From assembly GCA_009842325.1 (NCBI GenBank), contig VYFQ01000003.1, positions 198,693 through 262,692 on the forward strand: a stretch of 64,000 bases of DNA, in the 5' to 3' direction. Shown in pieces: positions 53,466-62,528 of this stretch. The DNA comes from Acidimicrobiaceae bacterium. Its GTDB lineage: Bacteria > Actinomycetota > Acidimicrobiia > Acidimicrobiales > Aldehydirespiratoraceae. The notes beneath the pieces are model-generated. The model was not told the origin of the DNA. It saw only the letters and a program-made list of their open reading frames with translations, and made no database searches. Made by a program: the position numbers and the translations under genes. How positions within the stretch are numbered: the stretch's first letter is position 1; every line of letters begins with the position of its first letter.

Positions 53466-54668
53466 TCAGGGGCGGGTCCCGAATGCCATGCTCGGGTTGG
53501 CGGGCAACTCCGTCAGCGGCTCGGCCACTTCGGCCACTGTCGGCCCGACCCCCTCCTCAGCCAGCGCATCCAGGTCGAGGTTGTACACCTCCGCGGCGGT
53601 CGCTCCGAACAGCAGCCGCAGGTCCTCAGGCGACCAGTCGCAGAACACGTGCCGCAGCGACGCCACCGAGTCGGGGAACGTGCCCTCGGCGTGGGGGTAG
53701 TCGCTGCCCCACATGAACCGGTCGACGCCGATCTTCTTGATCGCCTCGGCTTCGTCCCGGCCCGGGAAGCTGGCTCCCATGTAGCAGTTGGTGGTGAAGT
53801 AGCTGCTCGGCGGGTTGGACAGCTGCGCGGCGTCCGCAGGCATTTCCCCGACATTGCCGCTTCCGGTGAAGAGCCGCCAGAAGGCGTCCATCTTGGAGAG
53901 CGTGGCCGGGACCCACCCGACGCGTTGCTCGGTCATCACAAAGCGAAGCTGCGGGAAGCGCTCGAACACGCCGCTCAGGATGAGGTGCCACAGGCTGCGG
54001 TTGGCAAAGAAGGGAACCTCCATGATCATGAAGAAGTTGCGGTTGGGCGACTCCTGAAGGTCGGGGATGCCCGCGCCGCCGTGCTGGTTGACGGACAGTC
54101 CTGTGTCCTGGCAGGCGGCCCACAGCGGGTCGTAGTAGTCGCTCCAGAGCGGAGGCACCGGCGAGTCGGGCGGAACGGCCGAGAACAGCACACCCCTGAG
54201 GCCGTGCTCCGCGCCCCACTCGATCTCGGCCACGGCCGCTTCGATGTCGTTGGGGAACACCTGGACCAGGCCGGCCCGGCGCCCGGGAAGCTCCTGGCAC
54301 CAGTCGGCCAGCCACCGGTTGTGGGCCTGGAGACCGGCCCACCTCTCCTCGAACTCGGCCGCCGTGGTGGGCGGGCGGGCGACCAGCAGGCCGGAGGGGA
54401 AGAACGGAGGAATCGTGTTGGGGAACACGACCTCGGCGACCTGGCCGTCGGCCTCCAAGTCCCGCTGGCGGACGGCGGTGTCCCAGTTCCGGACGCGCTT
54501 CGAGTCCTGGAGGTCGTCGAACGGGTTGATGTAGGCCTGCTTCCAGGCGTCGAAGTCGGAGTGCCACTTCGATGGCAGGTACGGCCGGTAGTCGTCGATG
54601 TCGCCGCCGGCGTGGCAGTCCGCCGACACGATCGTGTACCGGTCTCCGTTCATCGTTGAGTTCATCAT
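53466..54668 (-). CDS. amidohydrolase_2-family metal hydrolase
   Basis: The 400-residue TIM-barrel protein starts with SADCHAGGD (variant metal motif) and ends with FMWGSDYPHAEG carrying the active-site aspartate. The middle has VNQHGGAG and WHLILSGVFERFP. It resembles the group around aminocarboxymuconate-semialdehyde decarboxylase and related hydrolases. ATG 54668 follows GAGG; ATG 54653 is a later in-frame start. It lies 36 bp after an acyl-CoA ligase stop in the same operon. Confidence 0.82.
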   Translation of the reverse strand: MMNSTMNGDRYTIVSADCHAGGDIDDYRPYLPSKWHSDFDAWKQAYINPFDDLQDSKRVRNWDTAVRQRDLEADGQVAEVVFPNTIPPFFPSGLLVARPPTTAAEFEERWAGLQAHNRWLADWCQELPGRRAGLVQVFPNDIEAAVAEIEWGAEHGLRGVLFSAVPPDSPVPPLWSDYYDPLWAACQDTGLSVNQHGGAGIPDLQESPNRNFFMIMEVPFFANRSLWHLILSGVFERFPQLRFVMTEQRVGWVPATLSKMDAFWRLFTGSGNVGEMPADAAQLSNPPSSYFTTNCYMGASFPGRDEAEAIKKIGVDRFMWGSDYPHAEGTFPDSVASLRHVFCDWSPEDLRLLFGATAAEVYNLDLDALAEEGVGPTVAEVAEPLTELPANPSMAFGTRP

Positions 54669-54704
54669 CACCTCATCCTGGCAGGGGTGGGGGGAAACTC
54701 AACG

Positions 54705-56270
54705 CTAGTCCTGAGTGCCTGACGGCCCGAACTGCCGCTGGAGTTCGCGCTTGAGCACCTTGCCGGCCGGGTTGCGGGGCAGCGCGTCCACGATCTCGAG
54801 GCGTTCGGGGGTCGCCTGGCGGCGCAGGCCGGCTTCGGCGAGCGCGGCGGCGAGACTCTTGAGCGTCACTCGGGCGCCCCCGGCCGGTACCACCACCGCG
54901 CACACCGACTCGCCGGTCCGCTCGTCGGGGAGCCCGATGACGGCGGCGTCGGCGATGCCGTCCAACCCGAACAGCAGGTCCTCGACCTCCTTGGCCGAGA
55001 TGTTCTCGCCGTGGCGGATGATGATGTCCTTGAGGCGTCCGGTGATGGTGACGTAGCCGTCGGCGTCGATGATGCCCAGATCGCCGGTGCGGTAGTAGCC
55101 GCCGGAGTCGAAGGCCTCGCTGTCGAGCGAGCTGTCCATGTAGCCCAGCATCACCTGGCGGCCCTTGGCCCGGAGCTCGCCCTCGGCACCCGGTGCGCAC
55201 GGGGTGCCGTCGTCCGCCACCGTGATCAGGTCCACGCCCGGTAGGGCCCGGCCCTCGGTGCTGGCCAGCTTCTCGTCGGGATCGTCGACCGCGCCGTTGG
55301 TCAGCACGGGCGCCTCGGTGAGCCCCCACCCGGAGGCCACGCCGACCCCGCCGAGCTCTGCGACCACTCGCCGGTGGATGGCCGGAGGGATGGGCGCGCC
55401 GCCGCCGGGGCAGACCTTGAGGTCGCCGAACAGCGGGCGGTCCAGCTTCTGCTGGGCCGCGAGGTACATGAGGTAGAACGGCGTCCCGGTGCCGGCATGG
55501 GTGCAGCCCTGCTCGGACAGGAACCGGACGGTGGCCTCGGGGTCGACGGTCTCGTCGAGCAGGTGGGTGCAGCCGCGCTCCAGGGCCATGAACAGCAGCC
55601 CGATGCCGCCGATGTGGGGGAACGGGAAGGTCAGCGAGTAGCGGTCGCCGGGCTGCACGTCCAGGCGCTCCGCCATCGGACCCCCGAACGCGCCCACGGT
55701 CTGGTCCGAGTGCATGGCCCCCTTGGGGTCGGCGGTCGTCCCGGACGTGTAGCAGATCCAGCGCACCTCGTCGGATCCGGCTGAGGCCGCGGCCGGGAGG
55801 GTGGCGGGGTCGCCCTGCGGGAACGAGCCCGGACCGGCACTGAGCGTCATGAGTCCATTGAGGTCTTCAGCGATCTCCGCGGCCATGGCCCCGTAGTCGA
55901 ACCCGGAGAAGATGGCGGGCGAGATCAGGTACTTCGAGCCGGCCTGGCGAGCGCAGAAGCCGACCTCGCGATGGCGGTAGATGCCGATGATCGGGTTCTG
56001 GACCGCGCCGAGCCGCGACAGCGCGCCGGCCAGCACGACGGTGTCGACCCATGTGGGGAGGATCCACGACACGACGTCGCCCCGGCCGATGCCCAGGTCG
56101 GCCAGCCCGGCCGCCATGGCCAGCACCCGGTCGCGGTACTGGCCGAAGGTGGCGCGATCACCCTGGCGCGACATGAGCATCGGCTCCTCGGGCCAACGTC
56201 GGGCGGCCTGCTCGATCAGGCTCCACAGCGGCAACGGCATCCGGTCAGACGACGGGGGGACTCCGGTCAT
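54705..56270 (-). CDS. AMP-dependent acyl-CoA ligase
   Basis: This 521-residue ANL-family enzyme activates a carboxylic acid to acyl-CoA through an acyl-AMP. The P-loop is YTSGTTADPKG, followed by GWGLTEAPVL, YYRTGDLG and GRLKDIIIRHGENIS; the C-terminal catalytic lysine is in RNPAGKVLKREL. Substrate is probably a fatty or aromatic acid. ATG 56270 overlaps the stop of the preceding crotonase gene (ATGA). Confidence 0.9.
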   Translation of the reverse strand: MTGVPPSSDRMPLPLWSLIEQAARRWPEEPMLMSRQGDRATFGQYRDRVLAMAAGLADLGIGRGDVVSWILPTWVDTVVLAGALSRLGAVQNPIIGIYRHREVGFCARQAGSKYLISPAIFSGFDYGAMAAEIAEDLNGLMTLSAGPGSFPQGDPATLPAAASAGSDEVRWICYTSGTTADPKGAMHSDQTVGAFGGPMAERLDVQPGDRYSLTFPFPHIGGIGLLFMALERGCTHLLDETVDPEATVRFLSEQGCTHAGTGTPFYLMYLAAQQKLDRPLFGDLKVCPGGGAPIPPAIHRRVVAELGGVGVASGWGLTEAPVLTNGAVDDPDEKLASTEGRALPGVDLITVADDGTPCAPGAEGELRAKGRQVMLGYMDSSLDSEAFDSGGYYRTGDLGIIDADGYVTITGRLKDIIIRHGENISAKEVEDLLFGLDGIADAAVIGLPDERTGESVCAVVVPAGGARVTLKSLAAALAEAGLRRQATPERLEIVDALPRNPAGKVLKRELQRQFGPSGTQD

Positions 56271-56941
56271 GGTGACTCCAATGCGCTCCAGAGAGCCTGC
56301 TTGACCGCTCGCAGCCGCTCGGGATCGTGTTCTGCCAGGCGCAAGGCCAGCGTTTGGGCCCGGTCTCGTAGCTCGCCGGCCCCCACCACCTCGGAAACCA
56401 GGCCGAGCTGGCGGGCCCGCTCGGCGTCGAGCCGCTCGTGCGCGCCCATCAGAGCCATCCGGGTCACGGACTCCATAGGGACCTTCTTGAGCAGGCCGAT
56501 GGTCTCGAAGGCCGAGACCTGCCCGACGGACACGTGCGGGTCGAGGAAGGTGGCATCGTCGGCCGCGATGACGATGTCGGCGTCGGCCACGAAGTGCAGT
56601 CCGCCGCCGGCGCATGTGCCGTTGACCGCCGCGATCACCGGCTTGGTCACGCCGCAATGCCAGGAGGTCATCCGTAGCGCGAAATCGCGCGTCTGGCGGG
56701 AACTGGCCCGCAGCGCCTCGGGGTCGTTGGCGAGCTGTCTCACGTCGAGACCGGTCTGGAAGGAATGCCCGTTGCCGGTGTTGACGATGGCCCGCACCTG
56801 ATGGTCGTTCTCCAGTTCGGCCCACGCCGCTTCCAGCTCGACGAACATCCGGGCGTCGACGGCGTTACCGGCCTCCGGCCGGTTGAACACCAGCCACCCA
56901 ACCGGGCCCTCGACCCGCACCTCGAGCGTCTCGTAGGTCAT
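56267..56941 (-). CDS. enoyl-CoA hydratase/isomerase-family protein, short at the C-terminus
   Basis: The 224-residue crotonase-fold protein has the oxyanion hole NGTCAGGGLHF and the segment FLDPHVSVGQVSAFE. At the place where enoyl-CoA hydratases have PE with catalytic glutamate it has PH, as does its paralogue at 58297. It ends at SALESP and lacks the last ~30 residues found in that paralogue, including the EGPLAFAERRDPDW tail. ATG 56941 follows the upstream ligase stop by 28 bp. Activity is uncertain. Confidence 0.8.
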   Translation of the reverse strand: MTYETLEVRVEGPVGWLVFNRPEAGNAVDARMFVELEAAWAELENDHQVRAIVNTGNGHSFQTGLDVRQLANDPEALRASSRQTRDFALRMTSWHCGVTKPVIAAVNGTCAGGGLHFVADADIVIAADDATFLDPHVSVGQVSAFETIGLLKKVPMESVTRMALMGAHERLDAERARQLGLVSEVVGAGELRDRAQTLALRLAEHDPERLRAVKQALWSALESP

Positions 56942-56969
56942 GGGCGGCCGGGATCCCTCGGCTGGACTG

Positions 56970-58274
56970 TCACAGCCGGGCCGCCAGCTCTCGGCGTAGC
57001 ACCTTGCCGGTCTCGCTGCGAGGCAGCCGATCAACCCATTCGAAGCGCACCGGAACCTTATAGGGAACCAGATGCCGGCGGCAGACCGCCTCAAGATCGG
57101 AGTCGGTCTCCCCGGCGACGAACGCGACCGGCACTTCACCCAGGCGCTCGTCGGGAGCGCCCACGACTGCGGCCTCGCGCACGCCGGGCGTGGCCACCAA
57201 GACCTCTTCAACCTCCTCCGGGTAGACCTTGAGGCCGCCCCGGTTGATGAGGTCGCTCAGCCGCCCCTCGAGCCAGACGAAGCCGTCATCGTCCACACGG
57301 GCCAGATCGCCGGTTCGCACAAAGCCGTCGGCGGTCAGGCGGTCCGGGGCCAGATCAACCGCGGTGCTGGGAGGCTTGACCAGAAGTTCGCCGACCCGGT
57401 CGCCGTCCGGATCGTCGATGCGGATCTCGACGCCGGGATGGGGCCGGCCCACTGCGCCGAGCTTGCCGGGATGCTGCTTGGCGTCAGCCGCGGTCCATCC
57501 GATGACCTCGCCGGTCTCGGCCTGGCCGTAGCCGTTGAGCACGGTCACCCCGAAACGGGCGGTGAACCGGCGGGCCTGGAACAGGGAGAGCGGCGCGGTG
57601 ATCGAGCGCACATAGCGCAACGGCGCCAGCGACTCGATGGACGTGTCGTCGCTGAGCATCGCCATCGCGGCCGGTGCCAGCACCGTCGAGCGGATCTGGT
57701 GACGCCCGACCAGCGTGACGAAGTTCGACGTGTCGAATCCGTCCATCATCACCAGCGGGGCGCCGGCCCGAAGGCCGAACAGAGCGTTGTAGATGCCTGC
57801 GTTGAGCGCCATCGAAACCGGTATGAGGTTCGGAGACGGAGGTCCGGTCCTGGATCCGGGCTTGGCTCGCAGCGGCTCGAGGACCCGGTCGATGATCTCG
57901 AGGTATCCGTCATGCGTGCGCGTCACCGGTTTCGGGCGTCCAGTCGTACCCGAGGTCCACTGCACGATCGCCGACCCCGGCGGCGGGGCGAGGGAGGACA
58001 TCGATCGTACGGTGTCGTCGATGACGGCACGGGGCTGGCGAGGGTTGATCGGCACGAAGATCGCACCGGCGCGCCAGCACGCGAACATCGCGATCAGCGC
58101 GTCGACGCCGTCGGCGACGATGGGCGCGGGCTGCCCCGCCCCCACGTTCAGTTTCGTGGCCTCGGCCTCGACCCGGTCGACGATCTCTCCCTTAGTCAGC
58201 GATGCATCCAGCGTGTGGACCAGAGGCTCGCCGTCTGCCAAGGGATGCTCGACCAGTAGTCGCAGCAGGCTCAT
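56970..58274 (-). CDS. AMP-dependent acyl-CoA ligase, compact N-terminal domain
   Basis: The 434-residue ANL enzyme is shorter than the usual ~500. The N-terminal part before the P-loop (VQWTSGTTGRPKPVTRTHDG) is only ~105 residues. Later motifs NGYGQAETGEV, VRTGDLARVDDDGFVWLEGR and SETGKVLRREL are complete, including the C-terminal lysine. It probably activates a small acid. It is the third gene of the minus-strand operon. Confidence 0.85.
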   Translation of the reverse strand: MSLLRLLVEHPLADGEPLVHTLDASLTKGEIVDRVEAEATKLNVGAGQPAPIVADGVDALIAMFACWRAGAIFVPINPRQPRAVIDDTVRSMSSLAPPPGSAIVQWTSGTTGRPKPVTRTHDGYLEIIDRVLEPLRAKPGSRTGPPSPNLIPVSMALNAGIYNALFGLRAGAPLVMMDGFDTSNFVTLVGRHQIRSTVLAPAAMAMLSDDTSIESLAPLRYVRSITAPLSLFQARRFTARFGVTVLNGYGQAETGEVIGWTAADAKQHPGKLGAVGRPHPGVEIRIDDPDGDRVGELLVKPPSTAVDLAPDRLTADGFVRTGDLARVDDDGFVWLEGRLSDLINRGGLKVYPEEVEEVLVATPGVREAAVVGAPDERLGEVPVAFVAGETDSDLEAVCRRHLVPYKVPVRFEWVDRLPRSETGKVLRRELAARL

Positions 58275-58296
58275 AGACCGGCAGAGCCAATCACGG

Positions 58297-59091
58297 TCAC
58301 AGCGGCTGCCAGTCGGGGTCGCGGCGCTCGGCGAAGGCCAGCGGCCCCTCGGCCTGGTCGGGATGACCCCACATCGACACCAGATGGCGGGCGCCCTGCT
58401 TGCAGGCGTCGGTTAGTCCGGTCTCCAGCGCTCCCCACAGCGCCTTCTTGGTGGCGGCCATGGCCGCCGGGGAGTTCCGGGCGACCGTCTCGCCCAACTC
58501 CTGGGCCCGCTCGCGCAGCCGCTCAGGCGGATCGACGATCTCGGAGATCATGCCGAGCTCGTAGGCCCGCTCGGCCCCCATGCGCTCGTGCCTGCCCATG
58601 AAGGCCATGCGCATCACCGCTTCGACCGGCATCTTCTTCATCAGGCCAATGGCCTCGATGGCCACCACCTGGCCCACCGACGTGTGCGGGTCGAAGAATT
58701 GGGCGTCGCTGGCCGCGATGACGAGGTCGGAGTCGGCCACCCAATGGAACCCGCCGCCGCAGCAGATGCCGTTCACCGCGGTGATCACCGGCTTCCACAC
58801 GCCCTGGTGCCACGACGTGAAGTGGACGTCGAAGTCCTCCATCGACTGGCGGTACCGCTCCATCCCCACCCCGTCGGACGCGACCTCGCCGACGTCGACA
58901 CCGGTCTGGAAGTCGCGGCCGTTGCCGGTGTGGACGATGACCCGCACCGCGGGATCGTTGTCGAGTTCGGTCCAGGCCTCGGCGAACTCGTCTCGCATGG
59001 CGCTGTTCATGGCGTTGCGCACCTCGGGCCGGTCGTTGATCAGCCATCCCACCGGACCGTGGCGCTCGACGATCAAGTGCTCGTAGCTCAT
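58297..59091 (-). CDS. enoyl-CoA hydratase/isomerase-family protein
   Basis: The 264-residue crotonase-fold protein has the oxyanion hole NGICCGGGFHW and FFDPHTSVGQVVAIE. The residue aligned with the first catalytic glutamate of hydratases is His. The C-terminal EGPLAFAERRDPDW is intact, unlike in the paralogue at 56267. ATG 59091 overlaps the stop of the acyl-CoA dehydrogenase gene (ATGA). Confidence 0.88.
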   Translation of the reverse strand: MSYEHLIVERHGPVGWLINDRPEVRNAMNSAMRDEFAEAWTELDNDPAVRVIVHTGNGRDFQTGVDVGEVASDGVGMERYRQSMEDFDVHFTSWHQGVWKPVITAVNGICCGGGFHWVADSDLVIAASDAQFFDPHTSVGQVVAIEAIGLMKKMPVEAVMRMAFMGRHERMGAERAYELGMISEIVDPPERLRERAQELGETVARNSPAAMAATKKALWGALETGLTDACKQGARHLVSMWGHPDQAEGPLAFAERRDPDWQPL

Positions 59092-60359
59092 CGGGGGACG
59101 TCCTCCCAGTTGGACCCGTGGTACGGGTCGGGCTCTCGCGGCAGGCCCAGAACCTTCTCGCCGATCACATTCTTGTTCACCTCGGCGGTTCCGGCTTCGA
59201 TTGTGTTGGCCCGACTGCGGAACATGCCGGACACTTCGAACGGCAGCGCCCCGGCCCAGGTTGCCGCATTCGGATAGGCCATGGCGGCCGCACCCAGCAT
59301 GTCGGTGGCCAGCATCTGTATCGCCTGGTTGAGCGTGCCCTGGTGCACCTTTCCTATCGACGCGGCCGGGCCAGGCGTGCCGCCCGCCTTGACGGCGGCT
59401 CGCACCCGGTCGTTGGTCCATTCCCGGATGCGCTCCTCGCTGTAGAGGCGCACCAGCCGGTCGCGCATGATCGCGTCGACACCCTGCTCCCGGGCGATAC
59501 CGAGAAGCCGTGCCGTGCCGCTTCCCCCGATCCGGTCCACGCCGCCCGAGCCCGAGCCGGCCACCATCTGGCGCTCGCCGGCGAGGGTGGCGGCCGCCAC
59601 CCGCCAACCTTCGCCCTCCTTGCCGACGCGGTGGAAGTCGGGGACACGAACCCCGTCCAGCCACACCTCGTTGAAGTCGACCTCGCCGCCCATGTGGCGC
59701 ATCTCCCGCACCTCGACACCCGGGCTGCGCAGATCGACCAGGAAGTAGGTGATGCCCCTGCGCTTGGGCACCGCCGGATCGCTGCGGGCGAGACAGATCG
59801 CGAAGTCCGAGAGATGGGCCCAGGTGCTCCACACCTTCTGCCCGGTGAGCACCCACTCGTCGCCGTCGCGCTCGGCCCGCATCGCCAGCGACGCCAGGTC
59901 CGATCCCGCGCCCGGCTCGCTGAACATCTGGCACCACCGCTCGGTGTTGGCCACCATGGGCGGCAGGAACCGCAGCCGCTGCTCCTCGGTTCCGTGGGCG
60001 AACAGCGCGGGCGCAGTGTTGTGCAGCCCGAGGGGGTTGAGGCGCCCGAGGTTGTAGGGCGCCAGCCGGTCCTCGGCCAGGCGGGCCTGCCTCGGCGAGA
60101 GGTCGAGCCCGCCGTAGGCGACCGGCCAGGTGCCCACCACCAGGCCCGAGGAGGCGAAGGTCGGGTACCACTCGGCGTACTCGTCGCGGCTGCGGACCGC
60201 CCGGATCGCCTGCCGGCCGTCGGCCGCAGCGCGACGCCAGGCCGGCGGCACGGAAGCCTGGACCCATTCGTCGACGGCCGCGACCAGCGCCGCGTCGCCA
60301 GTGCCGGGCCCGATCGCCAGGCGGCTGTCTGTGTTCACTCTGCGGCCCCGGGTCGGCAC
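59088..60359 (-). CDS. acyl-CoA dehydrogenase
   Basis: The 423-residue flavoprotein has MFSEPGAGSDLASLAMRAERD and VLTGQKVWSTWAHLSDF as family signatures and ends IEAGTAEVNKNVIGEKVLGLPREP. The segment GSGGVDRIGGSG is a small insert. It heads the acyl-CoA part of the operon and lies 27 bp after the ABC ATPase gene. GTG 60359 and GTG 60338 are both possible starts. Confidence 0.9.
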   Translation of the reverse strand: MPTRGRRVNTDSRLAIGPGTGDAALVAAVDEWVQASVPPAWRRAAADGRQAIRAVRSRDEYAEWYPTFASSGLVVGTWPVAYGGLDLSPRQARLAEDRLAPYNLGRLNPLGLHNTAPALFAHGTEEQRLRFLPPMVANTERWCQMFSEPGAGSDLASLAMRAERDGDEWVLTGQKVWSTWAHLSDFAICLARSDPAVPKRRGITYFLVDLRSPGVEVREMRHMGGEVDFNEVWLDGVRVPDFHRVGKEGEGWRVAAATLAGERQMVAGSGSGGVDRIGGSGTARLLGIAREQGVDAIMRDRLVRLYSEERIREWTNDRVRAAVKAGGTPGPAASIGKVHQGTLNQAIQMLATDMLGAAAMAYPNAATWAGALPFEVSGMFRSRANTIEAGTAEVNKNVIGEKVLGLPREPDPYHGSNWEDVPR

Positions 60360-60386
60360 GGTCCGGGGGGAATGTGGGCCGGGTCG

Positions 60387-61571
60387 CTAGGCCCGTATGG
60401 CCAGGCCCGACTCCAGGTCGAAGAAGTGGGCGTTCTCCACCGTGACGGCCACGTCGATGGTGTCGCCAGAGCGCACTGTGGTGGTGGGGTTGAAACGGGC
60501 GTGCACCCTGGTCGAGGAGGTCTCGGCCGCGCTGATCTCCTCGTCGCTGAGCTCGAGCGCTTCCTTGGAGATGACCGGCTTGGCGTCAACATCGAAGTAG
60601 GCGATGATCTCGAAGCCGAGCGCCTCGGTGTGCAGCACCGATGCCCGGAGCCGCTGGTCGGCCGGGTGATCCGATACGACGGAAGCGTCCTCGAGATCCT
60701 TGGGACGCAGTCCCACGGCCACCTTCCTGTTGAGGTAGCCGTCCAGGGCCGGGCGACGACCCAGGACATCGTCGGGCACGGCCAGAGACTGGTCTCCGAG
60801 GGCCAGATGCAGACCCTGGCCGTTGCGGGACAGCACCCCTTCCATGATGTTCATCGAAGGTGACCCGATGAAGGCGGCCACGAAGATGTTGTCAGGCTCG
60901 TTGAACAGCGTCATCGGGGTGTCGACCTGCTGCAGCACTCCGGCACTGATGACGGCCACCCGGTCGGCCATGGTCATGGCCTCCACCTGGTCGTGGGTGA
61001 CGTAGAAGGTGGTGATGCCCACCTCACGCTGGAGAGCGGTTATCTCGGCCCGCATCTGCACCCTCAGCTTGGCGTCGAGGTTCGACAGGGGCTCATCCAG
61101 CAGGAACACCCGGGGCCGGCGCACGATGGCGCGTCCCATGGCCACCCGCTGACGCTGGCCGCCGGAGAGATGGGCGGGGCGCTTGTCCAGCTGGCTCTCC
61201 AACTCGAGGATGCGGGCCACCTCGCTCACCCGCTCCTTGATCTCGGAGCGGGGGCGGCGGGCCAGCTTGAGCGAGAAGGCGATGTTGTCGTAGACGCTCA
61301 TGTGCGGGTAGAGCGCGTAGTTCTGGAAGACCATGGCTATGTCGCGGTCCTTGGGCGGCAGCTCGTTGACCACCCGCTCGCCGATCTTCAGGGTCCCCGA
61401 GGTGATGTCCTCAAGTCCCGCGATCATCCGCAGCGTGGTGGACTTGCCGCACCCCGACGGGCCCACCATCACCAGGAACTCCGCCTCGTTGATCTCCAGG
61501 TTCAGATCGGTCACCGCCCTGAACCCGTTGTCGTACTCCTTATTGACGTCTTCTAGGACAACGTCGGCCAC
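60387..61571 (-). CDS. orphan sugar ABC transporter ATPase (MsmK/UgpC/MalK type)
   Basis: This 394-residue ATPase has Walker [11 protein letters not shown]-loop [12 protein letters not shown], signature [19 protein letters not shown], Walker [16 protein letters not shown] and a C-terminal MalK-type regulatory (OB/TOBE) domain. It energises sugar importers, and since both ABC loci in the window lack an ATPase, it is the likely shared subunit. A LacI-type operator lies upstream, tying it to the AglE-like system. GGGAGAGG precedes GTG 61571. The acyl-CoA dehydrogenase gene follows 27 bp downstream. Confidence 0.93.
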   Translation of the reverse strand: MADVVLEDVNKEYDNGFRAVTDLNLEINEAEFLVMVGPSGCGKSTTLRMIAGLEDITSGTLKIGERVVNELPPKDRDIAMVFQNYALYPHMSVYDNIAFSLKLARRPRSEIKERVSEVARILELESQLDKRPAHLSGGQRQRVAMGRAIVRRPRVFLLDEPLSNLDAKLRVQMRAEITALQREVGITTFYVTHDQVEAMTMADRVAVISAGVLQQVDTPMTLFNEPDNIFVAAFIGSPSMNIMEGVLSRNGQGLHLALGDQSLAVPDDVLGRRPALDGYLNRKVAVGLRPKDLEDASVVSDHPADQRLRASVLHTEALGFEIIAYFDVDAKPVISKEALELSDEEISAAETSSTRVHARFNPTTTVRSGDTIDVAVTVENAHFFDLESGLAIRA

Positions 61572-61590
61572 CGGACCTCTCCCGAAACCT

Positions 61591-61615
61591 CGTAAACGCT
61601 TGCAACAGCACGATA
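61591..61615 (-). promoter_or_regulatory. LacI-type operator and -10 box before the orphan ATPase
   Basis: Read on the plus strand CGTAAACGCTTGCA (61591-61604) matches the operators at 43180 and 50706 at 12 and 11 of 14 positions; on the gene's strand it reads TGCAAGCGTTTACG. TATCGT (61615-61610) is a -10 candidate ending 5 nt before the operator, so the site covers +1, as at the other two promoters. Confidence 0.75.
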
Positions 61616-61660
61616 ACACCAACCCGGCATGTCGGTCGCGGGTTCGTCGTCTGTATGGGG

Positions 61661-61672
61661 TAGCTTCGAGGC
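61661..61672 (+). promoter_or_regulatory. leaderless-type -10 box before gcvH
   Basis: TAGCTT (61661-61666) is followed by six nt and ATG 61673. GAGG lies too close to the ATG to act as a Shine-Dalgarno sequence. Divergent from the ATPase promoter. Confidence 0.5.
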
Positions 61673-62053
61673 ATGAACATTCCTGAAGACTTGCGCTACT
61701 CCACCGATCACGAGTGGGCGGTAGTCGACGGGGACGTTGCTCGCATCGGCATCACCGACTATGCGCAGGACGCCCTCGGCGATGTCGTCTACGTGGAGTT
61801 GCCCCAGGCGGGGGACCGGGTCGACCAGGGAGAGCCTTTCGGGGAGGTTGAGTCGACCAAGTCGGTGTCGGAGCTGTTCGCCCCGGTGAGCGGGGTGGTG
61901 AGCGAGGTCAACGACGAGTTGGCCGGCGCTCCGCAGCGGCTCAACGAGGATCCCTACGGTGATGGATGGATCTGCACGATCGCATTCGATGACGCCGCCG
62001 AGCTCGACAGCCTGCTCGACGCCGACGGCTACAGGGATCTGATAGCGGGGTAG
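61673..62053 (+). CDS. gcvH: glycine cleavage system H protein
   Basis: The 126-residue lipoyl-carrier protein opens with [20 protein letters not shown]. The lipoylated lysine is in [10 protein letters not shown]. It shuttles the aminomethyl group between P, T and L proteins. The following FHA protein and MerR-type regulator give the gene order known from mycobacteria (gcvH-garA-merR). Confidence 0.95.
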   Translation: MNIPEDLRYSTDHEWAVVDGDVARIGITDYAQDALGDVVYVELPQAGDRVDQGEPFGEVESTKSVSELFAPVSGVVSEVNDELAGAPQRLNEDPYGDGWICTIAFDDAAELDSLLDADGYRDLIAG

Positions 62054-62057
62054 GGAA

Positions 62058-62528
62058 GTGGCGTCCACGCCGGGCCCGGGTGGCCGCAGCAGCCGCCGCC
62101 GAGCAGACGCCGACGTGCCCGGCGCGGAGCGGCCGGAGCCCGAGGACATCACCAGCGAGCACCGGGCGGTGGAGCCCGATGCCTCTCCGGGAACGGTGCA
62201 CGTGGACCGGTCGGCCTTCGGGCGCCATCAAGGCCTCTTCGTGGTCAACCAGGGTCCCAAGGCCGGAGCCCGCTACGCGCTGGACTCCGACGTGGTGTCG
62301 GTGGGGCGCGACCCCGACAGCGACATCTTTCTCGACGACATCACCGTGTCGCGCCGCCACGCCGAGGTGGAACGCGACGGGGCCCGCTACTCGATCCGCG
62401 ACGTGGGCTCGCTGAACGGCACCTACGTCAACCGCCAACTCGTCGATGAAGGCGAGCTCAACGAGGGCGACGAAGTCCAGGTCGGGAAGTTCAAGCTCGT
62501 GTTCGTCCACGGGACGTCGCCCCAGTGA
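62058..62528 (+). CDS. FHA-domain protein (GarA/OdhI-like)
   Basis: The 156-residue protein has an unstructured ~55-residue N-terminus (EDITSEHRAVEP around residues 29-40) and a C-terminal FHA domain: SVGRDPDSDIF with Arg84, VSRRHAEV and SLNGTYVN. In mycobacteria the equivalent GarA binds and regulates 2-oxoglutarate enzymes after phosphorylation at an N-terminal ETTS motif; here no clear ETTS is present, so regulation may differ. GTG 62058 follows the gcvH stop by 4 bp. The stop overlaps the next start (GTGA). Confidence 0.85.
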   Translation: MASTPGPGGRSSRRRADADVPGAERPEPEDITSEHRAVEPDASPGTVHVDRSAFGRHQGLFVVNQGPKAGARYALDSDVVSVGRDPDSDIFLDDITVSRRHAEVERDGARYSIRDVGSLNGTYVNRQLVDEGELNEGDEVQVGKFKLVFVHGTSPQ

